From positions 7,721,001 through 7,785,000 of the forward strand of contig NZ_CP149798.1 of NCBI RefSeq assembly GCF_037940415.1: a DNA stretch of 64,000 nucleotides. The letters are read 5' to 3'. The DNA is from Streptomyces sp. f51. GTDB taxonomy: Bacteria > Actinomycetota > Actinomycetes > Streptomycetales > Streptomycetaceae. Both the position numbers and the translations under genes were made by a program. How positions within the stretch are numbered: position 1 is the first letter of the stretch; every line of letters begins with the position of its first letter. The notes beneath the pieces are model-generated. The model saw only the letters and a program-made list of their open reading frames with translations. It ran no database searches and was not told where the DNA came from. Positions 42,720 through 51,257 of the stretch are shown piece after piece.

Positions 42720-43943
42720 TGATTGATCCTCCTTGAATTCAGGGCAATCTCGAACCGGAAAGCGACAGTACCCGCAACTTTTGGACCGGTAATGCAGGCA
42801 ACCGACGCCGTGTCCGACCGGCCGGCGTGATCTCAAGGATCTAAACAGCAGGTCGGAGGGCATGGGCGAGCGGCCCGGCACTTCCGTTTCGTCGGAAAAC
42901 AGATCAGTGAATACACTCGACCGGAGGACGGGTCGTGCGGGTCGAATGAGCAAGGCTTCTGGCAAGCCGAAAAGGCATCTATCGGGGGCCTCACCCGTTG
43001 ATTTCCGGTGCAATCTGCCCAGCCTTTAAAAGAGGCGGACCGTTTGCTTCCGTCGCATACACCAGGATCTATGTCGAGAGAGTCTCACATTCGCCTGATT
43101 TGAATGCCTCGATTTTTTTGGAGAGTTTTTCGGTATCTTTCTCGTATCCGTTCCGGGCCGCTTCGTGAAGTCGCTGGCTTCAGGGCCCGTCGGCCGTAGC
43201 CGGTGCCGGCTCCCGGTACCTGTCCCGCGGTGCCCTCGGTGGGCACCGCGCCGACGCGTGGCCGGCGTCCCTCGGCGGGCCGGGCCCCGGGTTCCTGAAC
43301 TGCTGATGACCTTCACTCGGTGGGGTGAACTCCGCGGCTCCCGACGGTTTTGATGTCTTCGTGGTGCTGCCCTGGTAGGAGCGAGGTGGCGCTCGGGGAG
43401 ATCGCGGTGTCGATGGGCGCGGTCTCGGGCAGGTGATCTCACCGTTGACGTATGGATGGCGCGGGTGAGTGATCCGCGCGGCGCGATCGCGATGAGGTGG
43501 CGCGCCGGGATGGGCGGTCTGCTCGCGCAAGTCGGCACCGCCGACCGGCATCCGACTGGCATCCGGCTGCCGGACGGACGCCGGACCGCCGTCGGCGCAG
43601 CCGGCTCTCGTACGGCAGTAGAGGCGGCAGGGCAGGACGGGTCCGTCCCCCCGGCCGCCGCCGCCCATCGCGTGACACCGAGCAGGCGGCCGCCCGGGGC
43701 AAGGAGCGTCAGGGCACTTGGCCGCACGCGCCGCGACGGACGCCGGACGCCGGCCGCGCGATCGCGAACCCTCCAGCCGCTCGACGGTGAACAGAACGCC
43801 TGTCATTCCCGGTCGATAAACAGGAACGGAACGGAAATGGGAAAATGCGCAAGACGTCGCCGTGCCCCTACCGATCCGCGCATTCCTGATGCTACCGTCC
43901 GTTAGCCCGAAATCCAGAAGGCGGTATGACCCGGGAGGAATTG
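42720..43943. other. Long stretch without a recognisable gene
   Basis: About 1.2 kb. 42720-43165 is AT-richer and has promoter-like sequence for the secreted protein. 43165-43850 is GC-rich with long open frames on both strands, but all are Arg/Pro/Ala-rich and lack ribosome sites and known motifs. It may hold decayed genes. No RNA gene was seen. Confidence 0.5.
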
Positions 43944-44468
43944 ATGATCTCAACTGCCTCGGAGTTGGCCGGATGGCTCGCGGAGATGTCCGGCGACCGG
44001 GAAAAAGTATTCGAAGAATGGCGTGCGAGCGGATGCGGAATAGCCATACTCCCGGCCGGAACATCCTGGGACGCGGTCAGATTTTCAGAGGTGCGAGGCT
44101 ACCGTGCCTACGTCGACCTGCTCCGCGCCGTGGGTCCCGTCGGCCCCATGCTGTGGGATTCACGATGCCGGCAGGTGTACTTCCTGATCTCTCCGGGATG
44201 GTCGCATCTACTGCGTTCGCTCGATCTGCGCGTGGTGTCCCGGGGCGGATGGCTGGCGGTCCCGGATCCCAGGCGCCACCTGGGAAGATTCACGTGGATC
44301 ATGGGCAGCCCGGAGAAACGATTGACCTGCCCCGGACGGCTCTACCTCTCCGCCCTGGAGGCTCGCTCAATCGCCCCCGCCGACGGCGAGTGCCCCTCCG
44401 GCACGACAGGCTGCATCTCACCGTGGGTATCCATTGCCACCCGCTACCAGATGAAACGAATCTTTTGA
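43944..44468 (+). CDS. Small protein resembling bifunctional primase/polymerase N-terminal domains
   Basis: A 174-aa protein with the run CGIAILPAGTSWDAVRF...VGPMLWDSRCRQVYFLISPG...VVSRGGWLAVPDPRR. This resembles small streptomycete proteins labelled bifunctional DNA primase/polymerase N-terminal, which usually lack the catalytic acid pair. ATG at 43944 follows GGGAGGA; ATG at 43926 is an alternative. The gene sits among AT-richer accessory DNA. The function is uncertain. Confidence 0.6.
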   Translation: MISTASELAGWLAEMSGDREKVFEEWRASGCGIAILPAGTSWDAVRFSEVRGYRAYVDLLRAVGPVGPMLWDSRCRQVYFLISPGWSHLLRSLDLRVVSRGGWLAVPDPRRHLGRFTWIMGSPEKRLTCPGRLYLSALEARSIAPADGECPSGTTGCISPWVSIATRYQMKRIF

Positions 44469-44513
44469 CATCCCCGAACCGGGGCGACCGCGGCTTCCGC
44501 GGAGCGATTTTTC

Positions 44514-44804
44514 ATGCCTGGGCAGAGGGCGCCGGTTTGCGTCCCGCCCGCCGATGTCCTTCACTGGCGGAACAATGCCATCGCCTCGGGATGTTCGTTC
44601 ACTGCTGTCTTGATGGCCTTTCGCTGGGGTGTCATCCCGTCCAGAGAAAGGGTCTCAGATCGGCTTTCGGCTGCCCTGCCGGGCAGGGCTGTCATTGTTG
44701 TCCCCATTGTCGCCAAGACTTGGGTCGGCTACCGGGGGCCCATTCGTTTATCCGGCGAAGTTGAGGTTGAAGCGCCGTCACTGGTTGGTCCCTCCAGCCG
44801 GTGA
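44514..44804 (+). CDS. Doubtful small ORF, 96 aa
   Basis: ATG at 44514 follows GGAGCGA by 6 nt. The protein (PADVLHWRNNAIASGCSFTAV...VIVVPIVAKTWVGYRGP) has balanced composition, but its end overlaps the HAD gene on the other strand by 76 bp. I know no relative. It may be a real accessory gene or chance. Confidence 0.3.
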   Translation: MPGQRAPVCVPPADVLHWRNNAIASGCSFTAVLMAFRWGVIPSRERVSDRLSAALPGRAVIVVPIVAKTWVGYRGPIRLSGEVEVEAPSLVGPSSR

Positions 44805-45457
44805 GGGCGGGGTCCGGACACGAAGGCAAGGATGTCGCGGACCGCTTCGCGCAGGCTGCCGAAGTGACGATGCACGCCGTCCACCGCCACAGGGGTGTTG
44901 ACACCCCACACCGTCATCCCGGCACGCAGCCCGGACTCCACCCCGGAAGGAGCGTCCTCGATGACCAGGCAGTCCTCCGGTGTGGCACCCAGTAGCGCGG
45001 CTGCCTGTAGATACGGCACAGGCGACGGCTTGCCTTCCTCCACGGCGGCCGCATCCACGAGGACCTCCGGGACCGGCAAGCCCGTCCGTGCGAATCGTCC
45101 ACGCACCCGGTGCTCATAGTTCGAAGTCACCAACGCCCAGGACCCGGGCCGCAGAGCATTCAGCAGCTCCGCGGCGCCACCGAAGGCCGTGTAGGCACCG
45201 GAGCGGACGTCCTCATCCTCCAACGCGTGCAGTACGGCAAGACACTCCCCGGGATCCCGGTCCGGAGCAACCTGCGCGAAGGTCTCCATCGGCCTTGTCC
45301 GCAGCGCCACTTCGTAGACCTCATCGGGGTCCAGCCCGTATCGCTCTGCCCACGTTCGCCAAACCAGGCGCTGATTGTCCACGGCGTCGATCAGCGTGCC
45401 ATCAACATCAAAAAGGACATACCTCGTCGCACCGGACTGGCCGGATTCACTGATCAC
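44729..45457 (-). CDS. HAD-superfamily hydrolase (phosphoglycolate/beta-phosphoglucomutase-like)
   Basis: A 242-aa HAD phosphatase. Motif I is YVLFDVDGTLIDA, motif II is ALVTSNYEH, the motif III Lys is in EEGKPSPVPYLQAA, and motif IV is CLVIEDAPSGVESGLRAGM. The helical cap lies between motifs I and II (about residues 25-90). These enzymes hydrolyse small sugar or organic phosphates; the substrate is unknown. GTG at 45457. The last 25 residues are Ser/Pro-rich and poorly conserved-looking. Confidence 0.9.
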   Translation of the reverse strand: MISESGQSGATRYVLFDVDGTLIDAVDNQRLVWRTWAERYGLDPDEVYEVALRTRPMETFAQVAPDRDPGECLAVLHALEDEDVRSGAYTAFGGAAELLNALRPGSWALVTSNYEHRVRGRFARTGLPVPEVLVDAAAVEEGKPSPVPYLQAAALLGATPEDCLVIEDAPSGVESGLRAGMTVWGVNTPVAVDGVHRHFGSLREAVRDILAFVSGPRPHRLEGPTSDGASTSTSPDKRMGPR

Positions 45458-45510
45458 GCTTCGATCATGTCACCGGCCTCTGAGCAGGCAGTTTGCGGGG
45501 GAAGTCTTAG

Positions 45511-45696
45511 GCATTCACCACGTTCCGGTGCCTGGAGTTCCGCACCCTCAACGTGCGCCGCCGGGACCGCATCGTGGCCGCGTGGGCGGCCGGTGACGAT
45601 CGTGGGCTGGACGAGGCGTGGGTGGACCAGGTCGTCGACCTCGGCAGCCAGTGGGGCCAGTACGAGTACGTCACCAACGTCGGGTTCGCCGCCTGA
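45511..45696 (+). pseudogene. Orphan 3' gene fragment
   Basis: A frame without a start encodes FRCLEFRTLNVRRRDRIVAA then WAAGDDRGLDEAWVDQVVDL and ends in TNVGFAA and TGA at 45694-45696. Codon use is typical of real genes. A TAG precedes it directly. Its identity is unknown; probably the tail of a deleted gene. Confidence 0.35.
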
Positions 45697-45959
45697 CCCG
45701 TCCCCGGGATCAAGCCCCGCAGGTCGCGTCCGTACCTCGTTCGGGTCGAAACGCCGATGGCCGGCAGGATCACCCGGCCGGGCCGGGAACAGCGGGTCCG
45801 GCCCGCGCGGTTGCACCGACGGAGGGCCCGGCGCCGTACGGGCGGGGAACACGGAGGCCACACGGCCCTACGTACGCCCGCCGGGATCCGGGCCTCGGGA
45901 CCGCGCACGCCTGCCGCGGTCCGGGACCACGGCGTATTTCTATTTGGAGGACTGTTCTC

Positions 45960-46793
45960 ATGACCGACCGCCCTTTGACGCTCATGGCAGTGCACGCCCA
46001 CCCCGACGACGAGGCCACCGGAACCGGAGGGGTCCTGGCGCGGTATGCGGCGGAAGGAATCCGCACGGTTCTGGTGACGTGTACCGACGGCGGCTGCGGT
46101 GACGGACCGGGAGGCGTCAAGCCGGGCGACCCCGGACACGATCCGGCGGCGGTCGCCTCGATGCGGCGTCAGGAACTCGAGGCGAGCTGCGAGGTCCTGA
46201 AGATCAGTGATCTGGAGATGCTGGACTACGCCGACTCCGGGATGATGGGCTGGCCGAGCAACGACGCCCCCGGAGCCTTCTGGGGGACCCCCGTCGAGGA
46301 GGGCGCCGCCCGGCTCGCGGACCTCATGCGGCACTACCGGCCCGATGTGGTCGTCACCTATGACGAGAACGGCTTCTACGGTCACCCCGACCACATCCAG
46401 GCCCACCGCATCACGATGGCGGCGCTGGAGATGACCGAGCTGACGCCGAAGGTGTACTGGACGACGGCGCCCCGCTCGATGATGCAGCGGTTCGGGGAGG
46501 TCATGCGCGAGTTCCACGAGGACATGCCGGAGCCCGATCCCGCCGAGGCCGCCGCGCTGGCCGAGATCGGCCTGCCCGACGACGAGATCACCACGTGGGT
46601 GGACACCACCGCGTTCAGCGGCCAGAAGTTCGACGCGCTGGCCGCGCACGCCAGCCAGGGCGAGAACATCTTCTTCCTCAAGATGGGCAAGGAGAGGTTC
46701 GGCGACCTGATGGGCATGGAGACCTTCGTACGGGTCCAGGACACCACCGGCGCGCCCGTCCCCGAGAACGACCTCTTCTCCGGACTGCGCTGA
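45960..46793 (+). CDS. PIG-L family deacetylase (Mca/MshB-like)
   Basis: A 277-aa zinc deacetylase/amidase. The metal site is AVHAHPDDEATGTGG (HPDD) together with FYGHPDHIQAH. VTYDENGFYGHPDH is characteristic of the actinobacterial mycothiol enzymes MshB (deacetylase) and Mca (mycothiol S-conjugate amidase). Mca detoxifies electrophiles by cleaving mycothiol conjugates. The length agrees with either. ATG at 45960 follows TTGGAGGA. Monocistronic, with a hairpin terminator downstream. Confidence 0.88.
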   Translation: MTDRPLTLMAVHAHPDDEATGTGGVLARYAAEGIRTVLVTCTDGGCGDGPGGVKPGDPGHDPAAVASMRRQELEASCEVLKISDLEMLDYADSGMMGWPSNDAPGAFWGTPVEEGAARLADLMRHYRPDVVVTYDENGFYGHPDHIQAHRITMAALEMTELTPKVYWTTAPRSMMQRFGEVMREFHEDMPEPDPAEAAALAEIGLPDDEITTWVDTTAFSGQKFDALAAHASQGENIFFLKMGKERFGDLMGMETFVRVQDTTGAPVPENDLFSGLR

Positions 46794-46911
46794 CCCGCCC
46801 CTCCGTCCCAGGGCTCCCCGCCGCGCCCGCCCGGCGTACCGCGGTGCGTTTCGGTGGCTGCGGCTCCCGGTCGGATCCGCGCCCCCTGGCCCAACGGCTG
46901 ACCAGGCAGAA

Positions 46912-46939
46912 CGCCCGGCCGGGAAACCCCGGCCGGGCG
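46912..46939 (+). terminator. Hairpin terminator after the PIG-L gene
   Basis: CGCCCGGCCGGG and its complement around a 4-nt loop, about 120 bp past the stop codon. It could also serve the convergent gene. Confidence 0.7.
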
Positions 46940-47075
46940 CGCTGCTCTACGGGCCGTTCGGTTCGGCGGATCATGCGGAACAACCCCTGAACGGCGTACC
47001 TCCGGTCCGAGCCGCCGAAGTCTCCGGAGTCGCAGGCGCGACAAGATTCCGGACCCGCTGACCGAGGGCGGCTTC

Positions 47076-47441
47076 TTACGAGAGCCTCTTGCCGATGGCT
47101 GCGGTGGCGGCCTCGTGGTCCTTGCACTGCCACCACTCGTCGATGTTCGCCGAGATGATCAGTGCAGCGGTTCGCAGATCCGCCTCCTGCGCACCTTCGC
47201 CCAAGAGGTTTCCGGCGTCCTCGTCGAAGTCCAGGCTCAGCAGCCAGTGCTGTGGCTCGCTTTCCGGCTGAGCCACCGAGACCTCGACTTCGAGGAAGGT
47301 CCGTTCGGTCTCGGCTGCTCCTTTAGTGAATCTGCGCCGCGTCAACTGCAACTGCTCGACACGGATCGGGACGGTGTACGTCGGCTCGTACTCGCGAAGC
47401 AGATCACCCAGCCGGGCCCGTGTGTCAGGCGTGAGGATCAT
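47076..47441 (-). CDS. Putative immunity-type protein, 121 aa
   Basis: A 121-aa acidic cytosolic protein (MILTPDTRARLGDLLREYEPTYTVP...WLLSLDFDEDAGNLLGEG...NIDEWWQCKDHEAATAAIGKRLS) with no signal peptide. It starts 9 nt after the stop of the secreted toxin-like gene, with GAGGGAG upstream, so the two are co-expressed. A secreted small protein followed at once by an acidic cytoplasmic one is the classic toxin-immunity order. The family is not recognised. Confidence 0.7.
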   Translation of the reverse strand: MILTPDTRARLGDLLREYEPTYTVPIRVEQLQLTRRRFTKGAAETERTFLEVEVSVAQPESEPQHWLLSLDFDEDAGNLLGEGAQEADLRTAALIISANIDEWWQCKDHEAATAAIGKRLS

Positions 47442-47450
47442 GGCGCTCCC

Positions 47451-47945
47451 TCAGCAGACAGGATGGTGCGGTTCGGCCGACGAGGCACGGCTGGAGCCCG
47501 GTGCGTCGTCCATAGAGTAGGCCGTGATGATGCCCTGCGGGTTGATTCTGGGCGTGCGTCCGTAAGCGTTCGGGTTGTCCAGTACTCCGAAGTACTTGCT
47601 GCACGGAGGCATGGCTTCCATGTAGTAGTGCCATCGGCCTCCGGGAATCGGCACCACGGTGCCGCGCCAGATGGCATGACTGATCTTTTTGTCGAAGTCG
47701 GCGCTCCATCGGCCGCGATACACCAGGTGACGGTATCCCCAGGTGTTCGAGCCGCATCGAAGCGGGATGACGAGTGGACCCTGGTAGTAGTTCTTCACGA
47801 TATGTGCTTCCGACCGCCCGGCGCACGGGTTCGCCGCTGATGCGGCATTCGCAGTCCCGGCGACAGGTGAACTGACCGCGGCCAGCACCGCCGCAACAGC
47901 AGTGGCTCGCTGAGCAAGTCCCATGCCGATCTTCCCCCTGTTCAC
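47451..47945 (-). CDS. Secreted toxin-like protein, 164 aa
   Basis: The signal peptide covers about residues 1-34 (RATAVAAVLAAVSSPVAG, TANA). The mature part is compact: NPCAGRSEAHIVKNYYQGPL, IPLRCGSNTWGYRHLVYRGR, FDKKISHAIWRGT, GRWHYYMEAMPPCS, RINPQGIITAYSMDD, and a terminal Cys. Four Cys suggest two disulfides. The GYRHLV...FDKKI...I pattern resembles C-terminal nuclease-type toxin domains of polymorphic toxins, from memory only. GTG at 47945. The immunity-like gene follows directly. Confidence 0.72.
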   Translation of the reverse strand: MNRGKIGMGLAQRATAVAAVLAAVSSPVAGTANAASAANPCAGRSEAHIVKNYYQGPLVIPLRCGSNTWGYRHLVYRGRWSADFDKKISHAIWRGTVVPIPGGRWHYYMEAMPPCSKYFGVLDNPNAYGRTPRINPQGIITAYSMDDAPGSSRASSAEPHHPVC

Positions 47946-48375
47946 ATGTGACGCCCCGGGGTGCCCGGACTGGTCAGGTTCCGGTACCGGGGCTCAGTCA
48001 CAGACGACGCTCTCGCACACATGTGCTGACGGACAAGCGAATTAAGTATCTTTATGGGGTAAGTTGATTGAATAAAGGAAGAGTTGGCGCATTTTTAGCC
48101 AACCGCCCACCTTGCTTCCTCCTGTTCGCCCAGCCCGCAGCGGGACGACAGGGTGGGCGCTCCCCGACACTGGCGCGCAGAGGCCGCGAGCGGCGCGTGC
48201 CGATGAGGGCTTCAGTCCCGACCTGTCGGACCCGGAGTGCTGTCCGAGGGGTGCCCGGGCGGTCGCCGTCTACGGCCCGCCCGGGAGCCGGACGGGCCGT
48301 AGACGGTTCGGTTTGCTGTTGCGGGGGCCGTGCCGCCGGCTGCTCGGACGGCCTCGGTGACGGCCCCGGACGGGA
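47946..48375. other. Intergenic stretch
   Basis: About 430 bp: an AT-rich promoter-like patch (near 48030-48095, for example TTAAGTATCTTTATGGGG), then GC-rich sequence with the terminator hairpin at 48266-48306. The plus-strand open frame from 48068 reads Cys/Arg-rich and is probably not coding. Confidence 0.5.
48266..48306 (-). terminator. Hairpin terminator of the interrupted gene
   Basis: CCGTCTACGGCCCG and its exact complement around a 13-nt loop, about 70 bp past the stop of the gene fragment at 48376. Confidence 0.75.
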
Positions 48376-48485
48376 TCAGTGCCAGTTGCTGATCTGCACG
48401 TCGTGCGGGTGCGGTGCGCCGGTGCCCGTCTCCACCAGGGACTTCAGGCTCATCAGGAACAGCGCACACTTGGTGGTGCAGTGGT
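48376..48485 (-). pseudogene. 3' fragment of a gene interrupted by the left tnpB element
   Basis: Minus-strand frame NHCTTKCALFLMSLKSLVET then GTGAPHPHDVQISNWH and stop at 48376. It runs straight into the RE end of the element at 48486. With the element removed and TCAT retained, the frame stays open into the other flank (CGKCVASRERPGH), giving a short Cys-rich protein. Identity unknown. Confidence 0.5.
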
Positions 48486-48487
48486 TC

Positions 48488-48680
48488 TTGACATCCTCCC
48501 CGCCCTAAAGGACGGGGATTCCCGCCTGGCTGCCGGTGGTGACCGGCTGGGCCTTCGGATGGGTTCCCCGTTCAACGAGCCGTGCCTGGCGTGGGATTTC
48601 CACTCCAGGACTGACCGGCCCTCCAGGGGCGTTTAGCCTCTCCGCCTGCCCGGCGGCGAGGATCACACGCGACGCATTGA
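48488..48680 (-). ncRNA. Predicted TnpB guide RNA (reRNA/omegaRNA) of element 1
   Basis: TnpB guide RNAs are known to be encoded by the 3' end of tnpB plus the RE, with the guide read from the flanking DNA. The 3' end here is virtually identical to the second element although the 5' half of tnpB differs. The guide would start with ACCACTGCACCACCAAGTGT. The 5' boundary is a guess. Confidence 0.4.
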
Positions 48681-49749
48681 GGTCACGATCATGTTCGGTA
48701 CCGCAGCCATCGCACCGCCAGATACGCACGTGCAGCGGCTTCGTCCCGTCCACGACCCAGCACACCGAGCACGTCTGCGAGGAGGGCAGCCAGCGGGAGA
48801 CGATGCCGACGTGACGGCCACAGCGGGCCGCCTTCTCCTCCAGCACGCGGCGGAACATGCCCCAGGCGGCATCGTGGACGGACTTGGCCATGCGGGTGCG
48901 TGCGAGACCGGAGACCGCCAGGTCTTCGAGGTAGACCGCTTGGTTGTCGCGGACCAGCCTCGAAGCACTCTGGTGACACCAGTTTCTGCGCGCATCGGCC
49001 ACCCGGGCGTGCGCCCGGGCGACGCGGATGCGGGCCTTGGCCCGGTTCCTCGACCCCTTCGCCTTGCGGCTCAACGCCCGCTGCGCCTTGTTCAGCCGAC
49101 GCTCGGCACGCCGCAGGAAGCGGGGATTGTCGATCACCTGCCCGTCGGACAGCACGGCGTAGTGCGTCAGGCCGAGATCGATGCCGACCTCGGACGTGAC
49201 GGGCGCGAGCGGCTCGGGCTCGACCTGCACGACGAAACTCGCGAAGTACCGGCCCGACGGATCCTTGATCACGGTCACCGAGGAGGGAGCCGACGGCAGC
49301 GAACGCGACCAGCGGACCCGAACGTCCCCGATCTTCGCGAGGTTCAGCCGCCCGTTGCCCCGCAGCCGGAACCCGTTCCTGGAGAAACGGACGCCCTGCC
49401 GGCTGTCCTTCCTCGACTTGAACACCGGAAACCCCATACGGCGCCCCGGCCGCTTCCCCGACACCGACGCGAAGAAATTCGCGTACGCCGTATCCAGATC
49501 ACGAAGAGAAGACTGCAAGGCGTCCACCGACACCTCCGCCAGCCACGCCCGCTCGGGCGTCCTCTTCGCCTCCGTGATCACCTGCCGTGCCAGAACACCC
49601 GTCGGGATACGCGACTTGTCCCCCGCATAGGCGGCCTTCCTCGCGGCCAGCGCATCGTTGTAGACCACCCGGGCACAGCCGAACGTACGGGCCAGCGCGA
49701 TGCGCTGGCCCGGCGTCGGCTCGAGCCGGAAGGAATACCGCAGATACAC
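48505..49749 (-). CDS. tnpB: TnpB RNA-guided nuclease, element 1
   Basis: A 414-aa TnpB, the RNA-guided DNA nuclease ancestral to Cas12. RuvC residues are visible as Asp191 (GIDLGLTHYAVL), Glu275 (VYLEDLAVSGL) and Asp356 (TEHDRDLNAS). The zinc ribbon is Cys327/Cys330 (CSVC) and Cys346/Cys349 (CDGC). The N-terminal domain begins LRYSFRLEPTPGQRIALART. The frame is intact, so activity is plausible. GTG at 49749. About 36 differences in 414 residues from the copy at 59558 by my count. Confidence 0.95.
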   Translation of the reverse strand: MYLRYSFRLEPTPGQRIALARTFGCARVVYNDALAARKAAYAGDKSRIPTGVLARQVITEAKRTPERAWLAEVSVDALQSSLRDLDTAYANFFASVSGKRPGRRMGFPVFKSRKDSRQGVRFSRNGFRLRGNGRLNLAKIGDVRVRWSRSLPSAPSSVTVIKDPSGRYFASFVVQVEPEPLAPVTSEVGIDLGLTHYAVLSDGQVIDNPRFLRRAERRLNKAQRALSRKAKGSRNRAKARIRVARAHARVADARRNWCHQSASRLVRDNQAVYLEDLAVSGLARTRMAKSVHDAAWGMFRRVLEEKAARCGRHVGIVSRWLPSSQTCSVCWVVDGTKPLHVRIWRCDGCGTEHDRDLNASRVILAAGQAERLNAPGGPVSPGVEIPRQARLVERGTHPKAQPVTTGSQAGIPVL

Positions 49750-50167
49750 GCGACCAACTTAACGGCCACCACTGACAACGCCGCTCCGCCCAGGGGCGAA
49801 CCGGCTTTCCCTGCCCTGCTCCGCAGGAGCTTCGTTTCCTCCCCGGCCTGAAGGCCGGGGTATCCACGAAGGAGACCTGATGACCGGGCCGTTCCCGCGA
49901 TGCCACGCACTTTCCGCACCTCGCCAACTCCCATGAACGGAGTGGACGGAGCGAGGAGAAGCGGAGAGCGCTGCGGCCAAGGACTGTCCGTGCGTGATGC
50001 CGGGCGACCGCGCCGGGGACGCCCGGCGACCGCGACCGTCGCTGTGACCGTGACCGCGACCGTCGCCGTGACCGTGGGCTCGGCCGGTCAGCGCTCCGGG
50101 GGCACGCCCGGTGCCGTGGGCGGGTTCCCCGCGGGCCGGTCCGGAAGGATGGGCCGCGGCGGCGGCG

Positions 50168-50785
50168 TCATGGAGATACGGCGATCCCCAGGGAGTCGGC
50201 GCCCATGGCCTTCGGGGCGCCCTTCTCGTAGAAGACGTCGAGTTCGGCGATGGTGAAGCCGGCGGAAGTGAGCAGGTCGACGATGGGCCTGGTGAGATGG
50301 CAGCCGTCGAAGATGAGCTGCTCCATCGGGTCGAGGCGGTGCTGCCAACGGCGTACCTGCTCGTCCGGGGCCAGGCCGTGCTCCACGAAGTGCAGGGTTT
50401 TCCCGGGCTTGAGGACGCGCCGGACCTCGCGCAGGGCGGCGTCCGCGTCGGGGATGGTGCAGAGCGTCCAGGTCGACAGGGCGGCATCGAAACTGTCGTC
50501 GGCGAACGGGAGCGACTGGCCGTCCACCCCGCAGCGCTCCACCGGGGTGGCGGTCGCGCCGAGACGCTTACCGGCCAGTTTCCAGCCCACATCCGAGGGG
50601 TCGACGGCGGCCACCCGCGTGACGGCGGGCGGATAGAAGGGAACGTTGTGCCCGGAACCGAAGCCGATCTCCAGGACTTCGCCCTCCAGGCCTTCGCACA
50701 CCCGGCGTCGCAGCTCCTTGGCCTCCCCCATGCCGCAAGCGACGTTGACGATGCGCGGAACGATTTGGTCGGCGTAGAAACCCAT
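50168..50785 (-). CDS. SAM-dependent methyltransferase (UbiE/type 11)
   Basis: A 205-aa class I methyltransferase: MGFYADQIVPRIVNVACGMG at the start, motif I LEGEVLEIGFGSGHNVPFYP, the acidic residue in VAAVDPSDVG, FDAALSTWTLCTIPDADAALREVRRVLKPGKTLHFVEHGL (motifs II and III). The FYxxxxxPxxxxxxCG start is typical of the methyltransferase-like group related to TMT1/METTL7. The substrate is unknown. ATG 50785 is chosen; a GTG/ATG 15 nt upstream is possible. It lies just inside the left tnpB element. Confidence 0.88.
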   Translation of the reverse strand: MGFYADQIVPRIVNVACGMGEAKELRRRVCEGLEGEVLEIGFGSGHNVPFYPPAVTRVAAVDPSDVGWKLAGKRLGATATPVERCGVDGQSLPFADDSFDAALSTWTLCTIPDADAALREVRRVLKPGKTLHFVEHGLAPDEQVRRWQHRLDPMEQLIFDGCHLTRPIVDLLTSAGFTIAELDVFYEKGAPKAMGADSLGIAVSP

Positions 50786-51257
50786 GGCAGCCACCACCAT
50801 TCACGACAAGTCTGGCACCGCGGACATGCGCTTGCGAATCCCGCAGATCCAGACCGGCCTCCCATGATCGACCTGCCAGCAGAACGTCCTGACACGGGCG
50901 CGGCAGACGCCCGCAACGACACGGACCGCGCCCGCCCGACGCCGTCCGGTGACTCCCCACCCCGCGCTTCTCGCGACACAGGGTGACTCGAGGGGCTCAT
51001 GCCGGCGAGCTTCTGCGGGGAGATCCCAACAGGCTTTCGTGTCCCACGCGTTGACACTTCCCGTGGCGCGCCCCACGATGACCGGGCGGTCATATGACCG
51101 CCCGGTCACACTCGGGAGCACCCCCTGACCGGGTGGACCCGCCGGGACTTCCGCCTGCGCTCCGGCGACTGATCGGAGTCCTTGCCGACGGCCGCCGGGG
51201 CGATCTTCCCCCACCCAGTGCAGCACCAGACGGCACCCAGATGAATGAGGTGATCGC
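50786..51257. other. Intergenic stretch with a 30-bp palindrome
   Basis: About 470 bp between divergent genes. Apart from the perfect palindrome at 51079-51108 it has no recognised gene or RNA. Confidence 0.5.
51079..51108. promoter_or_regulatory. 30-bp perfect palindrome, probable operator
   Basis: TGACCGGGCGGTCATATGAC continuing to its exact complement, centred on CATATG. It lies 150 bp upstream of the secreted hydrolase. TetR-type regulators bind such sites; no tetR gene is adjacent in the window. Confidence 0.55.

Larger units (their letters stand above)
48486..49879 (-). mobile_element. IS605/IS1341-type element 1 (tnpB only)
   Basis: About 1.39 kb, defined by comparison with the second copy at 59426-60821. 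The shared ends are CAGGTCTCCTTCGTGGAT (LE side, ending at 49879) and GGGCGGGGAGGATGTCAAG (RE side, at 48486). Subterminal hairpins lie at 49841-49860 (perfect, 8-bp arms) and 48498-48517 (imperfect), as used in single-strand transposition. No tnpA is present, so it is non-autonomous or moved in trans. The sequence TCAT lies just outside LE. Confidence 0.88.

Noticed and set aside
43180..44064. 294-codon minus-strand frame in the gene-poor block
   Set aside because: Composition is Arg/Pro-rich, it crosses the start of the plus-strand gene at 43944 and has no ribosome site.
48068..48508. 146-codon plus-strand frame with many Cys
   Set aside because: No ribosome site, it crosses the terminator hairpin and the opposing gene fragment, and the Cys come from GC-rich noncoding sequence.
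50020..50090. GACCGT-type direct repeats near the left tnpB element
   Set aside because: Irregular short-period repeats with no spacers, no palindromic unit and no nearby cas genes; simple low-complexity DNA.
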